DNA of 64,000 nucleotides from Petrosia ficiformis (lineage: Eukaryota; Porifera; Demospongiae; Haplosclerida; Petrosiidae), in contig OX345636.1 in NCBI GenBank assembly GCA_947044365.1, positions 25,595,466 to 25,659,465 on the forward strand. The letters are read 5' to 3'. A program made the position numbers and the translations under genes. The number at the start of each line of letters is the position of its first letter. Positions within the stretch are counted from its first letter, which is position 1. The notes under the pieces were generated by a model. That model did not search any database, was not told the DNA's origin, and saw only the letters and a list, made by a program, of their open reading frames with translations. Below, one piece after another: positions 1 through 11,324 of the stretch.

Positions 1-1160
1 GCTTGTATGTTGATGGCTCCAACCGGAGTAGATGCATTCAATATCGGAGGTCTCACTATTCACAAAGCGCTCAACTTGCCTGTAGAGCATGGTAAAAGAA
101 CCGCCTATCGCAAGTTAGCGAGTGAGAGACTTCACGGTATGAGACGTCTTTGGAAGAGTGTCACCACGATCATCATTGATGAGATCAGTATGGTCTCATA
201 TCAGACACTCAACTTTGTTCCCCAGAGATTGACTGAAATCAAAGGTACAGATGACACTGAAGTTCGCTTCGGAGATCTCAATGTCATTGCTGTTGGAGAC
301 TTCTTTCAACTACCACCTGTTAGAGACAAATTTATATTTCAGGAAGGTAATGGTTATAATCCTGGTTCTACCCACTTGTGGAGAGATATCTTCACAATGG
401 TGGAGCTGACAATTAACATGAGACAGATGGGTGACAACACTTACTCTCAAGTACTGGGTAGAATTCGCACTGGACAGCAAACTCCAGATGATATCACTCT
501 GCTCAGAACCCGTCTGACTTCTGGTATAGATACTCCAGTGGATATTGAACAGTCTCCATTCACAGATGCTCTGCGTCTGTTACCTTTGAAAGTCATGGTG
601 GACGAATACAATACTCACCGTCTTCAGCAGTTGGCGCAGGCGTCGACTGTGTTTGACTTCAAGGGTGAGCATTCTATTGTTGACTCCGATGCTGCAAGAC
701 AGAGTTACGGTGTCGTTCAACATGTTGATGTCCCAGAAAGACTCATCCCAACTGATGACAATGACTGTGCTGGCCTCCCAAGAAGTCTGAAACTGGCGGT
801 TGGTGCACAAGTCATGCTCCGAAGAAACATCCTCTGTGAAGATGACTAGTAAATGGAGCTCGTGGAATTGTGGTGGGATTTACTTGGCCTGATGGACAGC
901 CAACACAGCCTGAAATTGGACAGCTACCTCAAAATGTTCTGGTCAAATTCCACGATCCTCGCGTTGGTCGTATCAGCCGAGTGAGTGTTGAAGATGATGC
1001 AGAAGCTGTTCCAATTGAACCTGTGACGGCAAAATTCTATGGCCGAGAGGGAGTCACACTACATGGAGTACTACTTCCACCAACTTGCTTACCGGGACTC
1101 AAAAGTCCCCAAGCTCTTCGTAGGATCAAATCAAATGCAGTGCTCTCCCTCTTTTGACTG
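1..1160 (+). pseudogene. Helitron/PIF1-type helicase fragment, frameshifted
   Basis: The window opens inside a PIF1-superfamily DNA helicase of the type found at the C-terminus of Helitron RepHel proteins. Such proteins unwind DNA during rolling-circle transposition. An open frame to 849 shows the Walker B motif (IIIDEISMV, about residues 55-63 from the first in-window Met) and motif III (VGDFFQLPPV), followed by the MLRRN block. One missing base near 847 shifts the frame. The expected continuation, LVNGARGIVVGFTWPDGQ, reads from about 848 into the 870-1157 frame. Downstream of about 1120 the terminal helicase motifs are no longer readable. The Walker A motif lies outside the window or is lost. 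This is a dead copy; a host PIF1 gene is unlikely because other Helitron blocks lie nearby. Confidence 0.85.
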
Positions 1161-1254
1161 GAACTGGGGCTAACAAAATGACCACTGCATGTTGGCACCA
1201 GCTACACCCACGATTTCAGGTTTGACAGCAAGGAACAAGGAACAAAAAAAAGCG

Positions 1255-1325
1255 AAATTCGTCGGCAGCGAAGGGGCACAGCCCCCTTCGAACCCCCGCA
1301 TTAATGGGGGAAATTCCCCCCATGA
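1255..1325. repeat. Two adjacent GC-rich hairpins after the helicase remnant
   Basis: CGAAGGGG at 1269-1276 pairs with CCCCTTCG at 1283-1290, and a GGGGGAAATTCCCCC palindrome follows at 1306-1320. They stand out against AT-rich surroundings. They could be a Helitron 3' subterminal structure, but no clear CTRR end is visible, so this is only a candidate. Confidence 0.4.
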
Positions 1326-1522
1326 TTGTTATTTAGGCCAAAGGGCGGCCGAAAAACCATCAACTTTTTTAGCCACGTTCATCAGCTTGTGCCTGACGCC
1401 AATTACAACCATTTGGACAGCTTCGTGTAGCTAGGAACAGACGGCGGAACCACGTAGGGGTGAAATGTCAATATGTGACGTCAGTCCTCTAAGGGTTAAC
1501 TTAATTAATATACTATGCATTT

Positions 1523-1962
1523 ACAACAATTTATGGGTATGGGTATTAATATACTATGCATTTAAATATTCACTGTTACTTAGTGTAGAGGAAAAAGTAT
1601 CTCCTAGAGACATTTAGAATTACTTTATTTTAAAAACAGTGGTGCTTGCTCATCATGAAGTTCCAGGATTATTGCCGGTACCAAAACTAAAATATGAACA
1701 TATAAATTTAACAGATTTCTCAAAAATGAGGGTAATCTTGCAGCTCACGTATGTTATTTAGCAGTTATGCATACATAAGGCCATTAAGCTTGCTTGAGGT
1801 CCAGATGCAAAATGCACACCTATTTTTTGCGACATGTTTGATAAATTTTTTTGACTGTTCGAATGTGACGGATTACAACAGTGGAAAGATGTAAATACCG
1901 CTCAGCTACTGATTTCAGACTTCAAGTATGCATTTTTATTCATTTTTGCACTGAATATTATA
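1523..1962 (+). pseudogene. P-element-like transposase remnant, copy 1
   Basis: This decayed coding stretch resembles P-element/THAP9-type transposases, which cut and paste DNA with an RNase-H-like domain. With stops and frame breaks, the readable blocks are YEHINLTDFSKMRV (about 1693-1733), a GPDAK block, then DMFDKFF and DCSNVTDYNSGK separated by an extra T (about 1827-1880), then ATDFRLQ. The whole 440-bp stretch is repeated in the same orientation at 3283-3722. A matching C-terminal exon follows at 2185. Family assignment rests on the motif order KMRV, GPDA, FDKFFDC, which I recognise from this superfamily; no alignment was run. Confidence 0.6.
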
Positions 1963-2184
1963 ATAATGGGTTAGAAAATGTGTTTTTGACATACCTTAAT
2001 GATTGAGAGAAATCAGTTAAACAAATACAGCAGAATAAAAGGGGAAAATGCTATTAAGCACAGAAACAAGAACCAGCTCAATGATAACAGGTAAGGTAAA
2101 GTAAGTATGATGCTTGCTTGCATCTATGTATAGCAGTAATTATAATCATAGTTAAATCTTTTGTGGCATATTTTCTATACCAGG

Positions 2185-2298
2185 AATGAGAAGCTTTCAC
2201 ACGATCCATTAGAATCGTTTTTTGGATGTCAGAGACAAAGATGTGGAACACATGAGAATCCTAAGAATTTTGTAATGGCACACAGGTCATATGAGTGA
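2185..2298 (+). pseudogene. P-element-like transposase C-terminal exon
   Basis: A 37-codon open stretch follows a good splice acceptor (TTTTCTATACCAG ends at 2183). It contains HDPLESFFGCQRQRCGTHENP, shown here as HDPLESFFG plus CGTHENP, the signature of the C-terminal RNase-H-like part of P-element/THAP9-like transposases (D-P-L-E-x-F-F-G, then G-x-x-x-N-P). It ends at TGA 2296-2298. A donor-like AACAG|GTAAGG lies upstream at about 2090, so the original gene had an intron here. It belongs with the remnant at 1523-1962. Confidence 0.65.
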
Positions 2299-2567
2299 TA
2301 AATACTTTCTGCAAAGATCCAATCAAAGGAAACTGTCGTGGTTCAAATGGCGACTCGGCAAACTCACCTGATGTTTAACCCTTTACTGACGAATGTTGCA
2401 AATATGCAACTTTTGAATAATGCATTAATTAACGAAAGTTTCAGATTTGCAACCTAAACAGCAAAAGGCAAATTTATGATAGAATCTTTAAATAACAAGC
2501 ACACACTACGAAGAAGACATTATTTTAGTTGTTTAAATTAGGGAAAACGTCAAATTCCAGGCCAAAC

Positions 2568-2890
2568 AAAAAGTGATAAAGACGCTAAGTATGGGCGTCA
2601 CCGCTGACTACTACATTTTCAAACACTCGTCTTGCTGCTTCCTGTAGCTAACGAAGCATGTTTTTGGTATCAATGGCTTTCTTAGAAGGTCTTCTGTATA
2701 ACTAAGTGAGTTAAAAGTCATGGTTGCTTAAAATTTAGGCGTTATACAGACTAGACAAAAAGTGGGCGTTGCTCGTCGACTACCATACTTACAAACGTTC
2801 GACTTTCCCACTTCCTGCTGATAGCGAAGCATACATTTTACATCAATGGGTTTGTTATAGACTCTTCTTTCCACAAAGTAAGTTAGAATG
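2568..2890. repeat. Two diverged tandem units, about 150-190 bp
   Basis: The block starting at about 2568 (AAAAAGTGATAAAGACGC...) recurs at about 2755 (AAAAAGTGGGCGTTGC...). They share GACTAC, ACAAACG/CAAACAC, TTCCTG, TAGCGAAGCAT/TAACGAAGCAT and the closing AAGTRAGTTA. The unit has no recognisable coding content. Confidence 0.55.
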
Positions 2891-3059
2891 TTGAGTCTTA
2901 TAAAATATGAGAGTTATAGAGTTGAAAAAAGCTATATAGATCTTAAAGCTCTGCCCACACAATATTTCCTAATTAAATTTAGGTTAATAACGAAAATGCT
3001 TATTTCAATTATAGTCGGTAAAGGGTTAAAAGAAGTTAATAAAAGCCTGTTGATCCTTC

Positions 3060-3220
3060 ATCTGAACCAGCTGCAAAAAAAAAGAAAAACTGATTACAAG
3101 GTAGAATGGGAGAATGACTGGTTATATTTTGACAACGAGCAAGACAGGATGTTTCAGTTTAGAACACGTTGCCCTGCGTGTGTGTGCAAGCACACTCTGA
3201 ACAACACCTTCGGAGAGTAG
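3060..3220 (+). pseudogene. Possible zinc-finger (TTF/BED-like) transposase N-terminal remnant
   Basis: The end of an open frame (2888-3220) reads KKKRKTDYKVEWENDWLYFD, then NEQDRMF. This spacing of a basic patch, E-W-x(3)-W-L and M-F resembles the TTF-type half finger at the start of several hAT transposases. The following cysteines (CPACVCKH) do not fit the canonical finger. It is probably a fragment; the assignment is tentative. Confidence 0.3.
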
Positions 3221-3282
3221 ATATCTATATTTCATCTCAGATCCACCTCACTGAATGAAAACTACTAGAAATTGTTGGTTTA

Positions 3283-3722
3283 ACAACAATTTATGGGTAA
3301 TAATATACTGCTTTCATTCACTGTTACTTCAGTGTAGAGGAAAAAGTATCTCCTGGAGACATTTAGAATTCCTTTATTTAAAAAAACAGTGGTGCTTGCT
3401 CATCATGGAGTTCAAGGATTATTGCTGGTATCAAAACTAAATAAAATATGAACAATATAAAGTTAACAAATTTCTCAAAAATGAGGGTTGAGATCTTGCA
3501 GTTCAGGTATGATTTTATTTTAAATCCACAGCATAATAATGCATACATGCAGGTTCTTAGTGATTTTGTCAGTAAGCCCATTACGCTTACTGGAGGTCCA
3601 GATGCGAAAGAAAGGATTACAACAGTGGAAAGGTGTAAAGAAAACCTTTTCTAAACCCATACCGCTCGGCTACTGATTTCAGACTTCAAGTATGCATTTT
3701 TATTCATGTTTGCACTGAATAT
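3283..3722 (+). pseudogene. P-element-like transposase remnant, copy 2
   Basis: This is a direct copy of 1523-1962, starting ACAACAATTTATGGGTA and ending near GCACTGAATATTA. It preserves VLSDFVSKPITLTGGPDAKE (about 3554-3613), then ITTVERCKE and ATDFRLQ, better than copy 1 in the middle but lacking the FDKFFDC block. It has multiple frame breaks. Two copies 1.76 kb apart in the same orientation suggest either a segmental duplication or two insertions of a non-autonomous derivative. Confidence 0.6.
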
Positions 3723-5689
3723 TATTATAGTGGTTAGAAACATCTTTCCTTACCAAAGTATGGCTACGTGAACAGAGGGCCAAAGCATGGTGGGGTTTGC
3801 CGTGTTCAAAAAGTATTAAGCGAAACCTACTTGACATGGACCCCTAACCACAGAACATTCAAAAGCAAGGGAAAATTTACTGAAGGTATTCATGTACATC
3901 AGTTAATGGTTTTAACTTTACTTACAGATGATTCTCTTGGTAAGAAAGCGTCAGAAGATGATGAAGCCCGTGAGCAGAATCACCAAAGCCTAATGAAAAG
4001 CATATTCACCCATAACTTTTTTTTTTCTTTTCACCGTGTGACCATGATCATCACGACTGTTTGCTACCGTACTATATAACGGTAATGAAAAGTTGAAACT
4101 CTGCTATAGCCAAATCATAATTTAACACGTGTGGCATGTTCTGTTGTACTGCACAAACACGGATGCTAGCTTAAGCCAGACCCTTCCTCCTTAAGCGAAG
4201 GGGGAAGGGGCGAGTACCCAGACTACACTGCAACAGAAATGTGTGGGTATTTCCTAATCCCATTTACGTAGTGTATACAAAGTTCGTGTGCCACACCCAC
4301 CAGCATGTTGTAGTAACAAACAGTAGCATTGCGAAGACTGTAAAAATGGTAAGTACATACCTACAAGTGTACTTCAGTAATGATGTTGCTAGTCTGCAAA
4401 AGTCTGATGTAACTGAATCTGAATCAGATGATTGCCAATAACAGTAGTGTTCAGATCAGGACTGCGTTAAAGGATGGTTCAAGTCCAAGTAAACAAGTTG
4501 CTATATAGTAGTACTACATGTCGGAAAGGAGCCAAGTTGGGGGTGAACAGTGCAGAGCTGCAGTGTTGGAAATGGGAAGATTTAAGGGTTAAAAAATAAC
4601 ATTAGTCCAATCTAGGACACTATCAAGGAATCTAGTGACTGCTAACACCTATAACTTGTTTCTAGAGCTTGTCACTATTCACATTTCTGTAGGCTACATG
4701 TGTGCCAGGCATTGTCATATTACAGTGGATCATTTTGCTATACAGAACATTATCGATCTATATAATTATAATTCCAACAACTGGTTCAGATGTAACATTT
4801 ATTATTGATTAGGTAATATAATTAATATACTAAATAGTTTATGATAAAATATGCTGCAGGCTTCCCATCATTGATATCATGATTAAACAATGTTCATCTC
4901 CAGCAAATATCCCTTTCAAGACTGAAGCCTTCAGGCCTCTACGGGAATTGCATCACAAAGGCAGGAGCAGAAGCAATACCAGCCCTGGAAGTTTATTATT
5001 TTTAGGCAAGTATTAGTAAATCAACACAACAGGCGTAGGACCTAAAACAGGCATGTAATGGATTTACCATTTCATTTTAACATATTATTTATTATTTCTA
5101 TATTAATGGACATAACAAAAAAATATCTTCATAACTATTCATTATTAATAAATATTATTATAATTATTCAAAACATTTATGTGATTTTTCGTTTCTACGG
5201 TATTAAATAAAGCATTGATAGAATTGTCTCTATCAGTAACAAAGTTCCTTCTAATATTCAAACAATAAATAAATTATCATTACAAGAAGTTAATGAATGA
5301 TTCAGCAATAAATGTTACAAATTTGATTAAAAAAACCACATCATAAACATATCAATTATAGAGGTATAGTCTGTGGACTCGATTGTGATATATTTATTAT
5401 ATATATAAATATATATAACATATATATCTACTATATATATTATGAAAATAATATTAATAATTAGGCCATGCCAAATGTTTTACATTACTAAATTTTTATA
5501 TACTTGGTGATAATAGACTGCCCTGCACTATTCAATCAGAACTGAATTTTGGTGGAGTAGAAAGTTCATGGACAATATGCTCATAATTAGAATGAGACTC
5601 TATTATGTTAAATATGTATAAATTAATTGTGTTACGAGCTTGATACAGTACTTGCTTTAAAATTTATACTTGCCTTAATTTTTTCAGCC
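3723..5689. other. Gene-free, AT-rich stretch
   Basis: Only short open frames occur (the longest is 103 codons at 3768-4079), and none shows a recognisable domain or splice context. 5395-5450 is a TATA-rich low-complexity run. A purine-rich patch lies at 4196-4215. Confidence 0.5.
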
Positions 5690-6680
5690 ATTAAAAACCA
5701 GTTTGGGCGTAACTTTGTCACGCACAAATGGAGTTTACTTGGTATATGCTGTTGCATACGAGTACATGTATGAAGAACAAGGGTCTGCATGTGCAAAAAA
5801 TATAACACCAAGAGAGGTGAGACTTCATTTCAAACGTGGTCCTGATCAGAGAAGGTACAATGAGCCAACTCAGTATAAGGTAACTGCTGTTTTCATTGGT
5901 GAAGATGGTGTCCCACCTGCTAATAGGCATGTGGTAATCTATCCCAAAGATACACCACCACAGTGTATCTCTTATATGTCATGTAACCTAGCTAGATCCC
6001 GTGTGTTATCCTCTTTTATTTCCTAGAGGAGATATAGGTTGGTATGATGCAATGCATCATGTTGGACGGCAACAAGGACCAGAGTTAAATGCAACAATTT
6101 TATTGTTATCGGTTGGCTATAAGGGAAGTGGAAGGAAGCTGTTTCAATCAACAGTAAGCTGTGGATGCATATGTGAAAACAGAAGATTGTAGGTTACACT
6201 GCAATTGAAAGAAACATAAGAATAGAGACTCCAGTAGTGTTACCATCAACATTTGTTGGTAGTCCAAGATCCATGCAACAAAACTACCAAGATACCAAGA
6301 CAGTTGTTGCAAAGTATGGTAAACCCGATCTCTTGCTCACTTACACGTGCAATCCGAAAGCGCGAGAGATTACAGAAAATTTGAGAGGTGGTCAGAAGTC
6401 TGAATATAGGCCTGACCTTGTAAGTAGAGTATTCAAACTCCACTTATCAGAGTTGTTAAAAACAGACATGTTCTTGGTATTCCAGAAACGTAGTCTACCT
6501 CATTGTCACATACTTATTATACTGAGAGATAGCAATGACATTGACAAAATAATCTCAGCAGAAGATCCAGAGTTATATGTATGATTCATGGGACCATGTG
6601 GTTTGCTTAATCCTACATCTGTACGTGTGGAAAATGGGACAGAAATTTCCAAAGAATTTAGAGAGCAGACAAATGAAAAT
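5690..6680 (+). pseudogene. Helitron Rep (HUH endonuclease) domain, decayed
   Basis: This region encodes the N-terminal and Rep parts of a Helitron RepHel protein, which nicks and joins DNA ends in rolling-circle transposition. A splice acceptor (TTTTTTCAG, ends about 5687) precedes frame 5703-6026, which contains RRYNEPTQYKVTAVFIGEDG (about residues 51-70 of that frame) and PPANRHVVIYPKDTPPQ. The frame then shifts to DPVCYPLLFPRGDIGWYDAM (5996 onward), and shifts again to 6237-6584 with LPSTFVGSPRSMQQNYQD and KPDLLLTYTCNPK. The HUH motif reads LPHCHIL. The segment before it is shortened: the usual 15-20 residues between the leucine-rich helix and FQKR are missing. A further shifted block, HGPCGLLNPTS, follows at about 6590. 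At least three frame breaks make it a pseudogene. Confidence 0.85.
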
Positions 6681-6715
6681 GTTTAATGTATACCCTGCAT
6701 AATCACTTCTATTGC

Positions 6716-8324
6716 AGCAGTCCAGACACAATATGTCATTGATGAGATTGAAAAGCAGGATTATTTCTCACTTCTCATAGATGGATCCACTGATCGAAGT
6801 ACGGTGGAACAAGAAATAGTATATGCTCGAGTTATATCTAATAATCAACCTACTAATTTTTTCTTGGTTTCATCAGTGTCAAACATAGTACAGCATTGGG
6901 TATTAAAGCTGATGATCTTAATACCTTTCTGACTCACCTTGGTATAACAAATTGGTCTGGGAACTGATGGTGCCAGTGTCATGACTGGAGAACAAAGAGG
7001 ACTTGGTGCTCTGCTTCGAGAAGAAACACCTCACCTTCTGCAGGTACACTGTGTAGCACACAGGCTTGAATTAGGTATCCTGAGTGCCTGCAAGGAAGTT
7101 CAGTATGTTGAAAAATTTCAGAAAACAATCCAGTCTCTGCTCAAATTCTACATCTTTTCTAGCAAACGAATCAGACAACTCACTGAAATTGGAAATGTAT
7201 TAGATGAGGTGGTAAGGAAGTATGGAACTTGGAACCCAGTAAGATGGATTACACGTAAGGAGCGAACTTTGTTAGCTGTAGATAGAAACTGGAAGGCAAC
7301 TGTGCTTCATTTAGAAAATGTGTCTGCTTCATCTAGAGATCATGCAGCTATTGCAAAAGGCCTTTTGAAAATCCTCAAGTCAGCTCGTTTCATCACATTT
7401 CTTGGATTCATGTTAGACTTCATAGCTGTCTTGTCTAAGTTGTCGTGTTCATTTCAGTCAGATTCTCTTGTGCTTGCTGAAGTATTAGATGAAATTAATA
7501 TAGCCATTGTTTCTCTGAGAGCACTTCAAGCATGGTTGGGACAACAACAGCAAAGATACGAACAGGAGTTCAATGTTACCAATCCAACAGAATTTAAAGG
7601 GATCTGCATAACTGGGGGAAAGAGAAATGGATGCAGCAAGGAAAGATGGTCAAGAACTGGTAGCCAATGCAATACAGCATATTATTCATCGTTACAGTTC
7701 TGAAAATGATAATATGTTAAAAAGTTTTGAGATCTTTGATCCAAGAAATTGGCCATCAGATCATGATGAGCTTATGGTATATGGAAATTTTGAATTACAC
7801 ACCATTCTATGTCATTTTGAAAATGTTTTCCCAAATGATGTCCAGAAAGACGTTGAAGAACAGTGGTTACGAGTAAAACGTCATGTGTCTAAACGAGTCC
7901 CTGTTAGTGAAAGGAAATTCATTTTTATGGCCTAAACTTCTTTCCCAATGTAGCACTCGATTTGAAGTTCTCTTGAAAATTGTGAAGTTAGTGATGTTGC
8001 TTCCTACGAATACGCCAGTATCTGAGAGAGGATTCTCTGCATAAAGAGTGATAGTAGGTGTACATTGAAAACTGAGACATTGAACCGCTTCTCAAAATTA
8101 CCATTGATGGTCCTTCACTTGCACAATTTGACCCACAGCCTGCAGTTAAACACTGGCTATCCAGTGCAACACATAGGCAGCCTGAATCAAAGAAAAGAAA
8201 ACAAAAAGATACTTTAGAAATTGATAGTGATGTTGATTCCTTAAAGAGTGATGAAAGTGATGTGGAAAATGATATGGAGTGTGAAGAACTGTCGGATGTA
8301 TTTGAAGATAGTGATCAACACTGA
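6716..8324 (+). pseudogene. hAT-superfamily transposase (ZNF862/DUF4371-like), frameshifted
   Basis: This is a nearly full-length catalytic region of a hAT transposase of the class co-opted in vertebrate ZNF862/KIAA1586-like proteins. A splice acceptor (CACTTCTATTGCAG) ends at about 6715. The first readable block is TQYVIDEIEKQDYFSLLIDG, giving the first acidic residue in LIDGSTDRS. Next come GTDGASVMTG with VHCVAHRLELGIL (about 6963-7080), the long frame 6981-7703, a one-base shift near 7612 to 7627-7935, and the C-terminal dimerisation motif NTPVSERGFSA (about 8010-8042). An acidic tail ends in DQH at TGA 8322-8324. At least three frame breaks mean it is inactive. It directly abuts the Helitron Rep remnant, so one element probably inserted into or was captured by the other. 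Confidence 0.85.
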
Positions 8325-9182
8325 AAAATATAATTTATCCTTCTCTTTTACTTTGATACTCTCTTTTATCTCTCTTTTTTAATTGTTTTGTAATTAAATT
8401 ACTGATGTAATACTGAAACATTAACACGCTCAGGTATGCCTCCTCACTGCCTAAACCTGAAAGTGGGGTGTACTGTGTGATGTTACTTCGTAACATTGCC
8501 TTGAAAAAAGGATTATGTAATGGTACAAGATTAGAAATAACGTATTTACATCGTAAATGTGTACAGGCAAAAATCATTTACGGACAAAATGCTGGAAGTA
8601 TCAAGAATAAAACTAGCTCCAACTGATAGCTGTTAGTAAAAGAACAAAGAATTTCTGGGGTTTAAAAACTGTCAAAGTTTCAATGACTCGTGTAGGTAGA
8701 GTTGATGTCAGAGGTGGGCGATGAAGTCTCTCCTGCCAAGATCAAAAATATTTGTAAGGATGAAGATGAAACGTTTATGAATGGTCAGATCGTTGAACTG
8801 AGTCTCTAGTGAACTAGTTGTGTTTTGCAGTTTTCAAGAAAATTTGTATGCTTCTAACTAAACAGTAAGGAAGAAAATGCCCGATTTGTTTATGCAAGCG
8901 CTCTGAATGCTGGCTGGAGCCCACAAAATAGTTCTTTAATTAATTGCTTGTTACTAATAATTATTATGAAGTTGAATTTCTTTGATATTGCATGTACAGC
9001 TTTATGGTATAGCTTCATTATCAATGAAAAGCATCATCAAAGATTTCTTTAATATTGAATTTATCTGATCATGAAGGTGTGTACAGTGGTATAGCTTCAT
9101 GATTAAACACCTATAAATTCAATTTCTCTGATCATGAAGGTGTTTACAGCTAAAGCATGAAAGGATTGCAATATTTAGAAAG
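8325..9182. other. Gene-free stretch with partial internal duplication
   Basis: 8960-9150 contains imperfect repeats of a GAATTTCTCTGATCATGAAG-like unit with TATAGCTTCAT. No coding region could be supported. It may be the 3' flank of the hAT remnant or the promoter region of the small open frame at 9226. Confidence 0.4.
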
Positions 9183-9354
9183 GGTATAAAAGACAAGCAC
9201 AGTTTGAAAGTGTTCATTTATAGTCATGGCAGAAATACCTGAGGAGCTGATTTTAATGATGAAACAGAAATGGAGAGATATGAACAGAAGTACTGAATCT
9301 ACTGATCATGAACAACAACAGTCTGAGCCTAAAAGGGCAAAAGAGTGTGAGTAA
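9182..9354 (+). CDS. Candidate promoter and first exon (42 aa), unknown
   Basis: A TATA box in GGGTATAAAAGA (9182-9193) lies 36-43 bp before an ATG at 9226. The frame MAEIPEELILMMKQKWRDMN... ends with a short basic patch (EPKRAKE) and a stop at 9352-9354. A strong splice donor, T|GTGAGT, overlaps the end at about 9344-9350, so it may be a first exon rather than a complete peptide. Start-proximal exons of this kind (acidic start, basic patch, donor) occur in transposon genes elsewhere in this window. No homology is recognised. Confidence 0.35.
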
Positions 9355-10653
9355 ATGGTTTAAGAAAATACAGTCCAGCTTACTGGTATGTTGACCTCCA
9401 CCATAAGTGTTTGTCTAGCAAGGGTGCTGTGCTTCCTCATTGCATCCAAGCATGTGATCCAAACTCTTAAAGTTTCCCTTGTGCTATAAGCTTTACAATG
9501 AAAATTATAGTTTGTATCAAGAAACCATTGAGCAACTTTAGCTAAACGAGTGCTAAAAATAACTTAGAGCATAAATGACATATTATTGTTCTTGTTTCCT
9601 CTAAAGGATGCATTTTCCAATTTGCTCAAATTAAGCATTAACTATTGCTGTAATCAACAGCACAATGCAAGCGATCCTTCTCCACTCTTGTACTAAATCA
9701 AGACATATCTAGACATGATTAAAAAAGACTAACTGATTTGGCAGTGTTTCAATACAAAGGGCTCTCTAAATCTTAAAGATGCTGATAACAAGTTTGCTGA
9801 AATGGACAGCAACCAAAGATTTTTACTTATTCAACTCTTAACAATATTATTATACCCCCGTCATGATAAATTGTGTTAGCTGTGTTTTGCATGACAGGAT
9901 TTAATTTTCAAAGCAGTTATTTAAATTTATGTACAGAAACAGAACAATAATTACATACTATCACACAGGATGTTTTTGGCAGCAAGGGTGCCACAGAGTG
10001 CCCTCCCATTTTCAAAGGTTTGGATCCACCACTGTATGAAACAATTAACCTTTATGCCTTATACCATTTGCAATCTATAATAATTATACTTATTATTAAA
10101 CCAATTTCTGTGTTTTGCTTGCTTAGAATGAAAATGCTTATTGTCCCCTGCCAAAAAGCCTACAGAAAAGCAAGGCCAAGTTTCAAGCAAATGTTTTACT
10201 GGTACATAACAATACAAGTGTTCAGCATGTTGCCAAGAAATTTTGAACTGAAAAAGTAATGTGTACCTTTGTTCAGGCGTTTAGCTAGAGAGATATCAAC
10301 AACGTTTACCAAGGATACAGAAATCTATTTGAAAAGAACAGGGTCCAGAATTGAATTGAAATAGACAGCTGGCCCCTGACAAAGCAAGTATTTAATATTA
10401 ATGTAAAGGATTTATGATTTCAGAGGGTGCCAAAGTGGCTGGCTAGGCAGATGAAGAAGAGCCATCAGGCAGGATTGGCGATTAAAAGAAGTGGAATATT
10501 TTACTTTGCGAGAAAAGGCTGGTGATTGCATGCATTCTGATCAGTCTTTCCTTTGTCATATCATCACTATATCAACAAGTCTCATTTAACTCGATATTTC
10601 CTTTAGCACAAGTAACTGGCTATCCAGACAATATTTGTTGTTTATAATTATTT
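9355..10653. other. Gene-free stretch
   Basis: No supported gene. The longest frame (10020-10259) has biased AT-rich composition and no splice support. Confidence 0.4.
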
Positions 10654-11324
10654 GATATAGTATTAAGTATGTGCAATAGAAGAATATCTTCATTGAATTG
10701 CATCATCACTATCATGATATAGTATTAAGTAGGGCTGAGCGATAATATCGATTTATCGATTATCGCGATATTTATTGGCGATCACGATAACCATTACAAA
10801 AAAATTTGTATCGCGATAATACCACGTGTGTCTGCGCATGCGCAATTATGAATTTGATAGTTTTTCTTGAAAGCATCTGTAAGGTTAACAGTCACTACAG
10901 CTTTTCTTGATATCTAGATATAGCTATTACTGCAGTTAGAGCAAGAAATTACTACATTATGAGCCTGTGTTTGATCGATAAATCACTCGCGGGCAACGCC
11001 CACTTTTCACTAGCATATTAGCTTTCCAGCTTTCAACTTTCTGTGGAACTGGTTTTCACTCTCACTGGAACTGGAGGCATCAATAAGCTTATAAATTACT
11101 CCATAAAAGTAAGCTAAAGACAGAAGAATGGGATTTAGAATTTTAGCTACAATGTGCATGTTACTTGTAACGTCGTACTAAATTATCACGATATTATCGT
11201 TATCGCGATAATTTGGCAATTATCTATCGTGATATGATAATACCAATATTGCTCAGCCCTAGTATTAAGTATGTGCAATGAAAGAATGATCTTCATTGAA
11301 TTGCATCATCACTATCATGATATT
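10654..11324. repeat. Tandem 67-bp duplication split by a MITE
   Basis: A unit beginning GATATAGTATTAAGTATGTG and ending CATCACTATCATGATAT occurs at 10654-10720. It starts again at about 10721 and is interrupted at 10730 by a hAT MITE. It resumes at 11262 and runs to about 11324. The duplication therefore predates the MITE insertion. Confidence 0.75.
10730..11261. mobile_element. hAT MITE with 8-bp TSD
   Basis: Termini TAGGGCTGAGC and GCTCAGCCCTA are perfect inverted repeats flanked by the 8-bp duplication GTATTAAG (10722-10729 and 11262-11269). Subterminal regions are rich in ATCGATTTATCGAT/TATCGCGATA palindromes on both sides. A GCGCATGCGC palindrome lies at 10834-10843. No transposase remains. 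Terminal sequence and TSD length place it in the hAT superfamily. Confidence 0.92.

Noticed and set aside
3768..4079. 103-codon frame as a host gene
   Set aside because: No recognisable domain, no splice signals, and a low-complexity tail.
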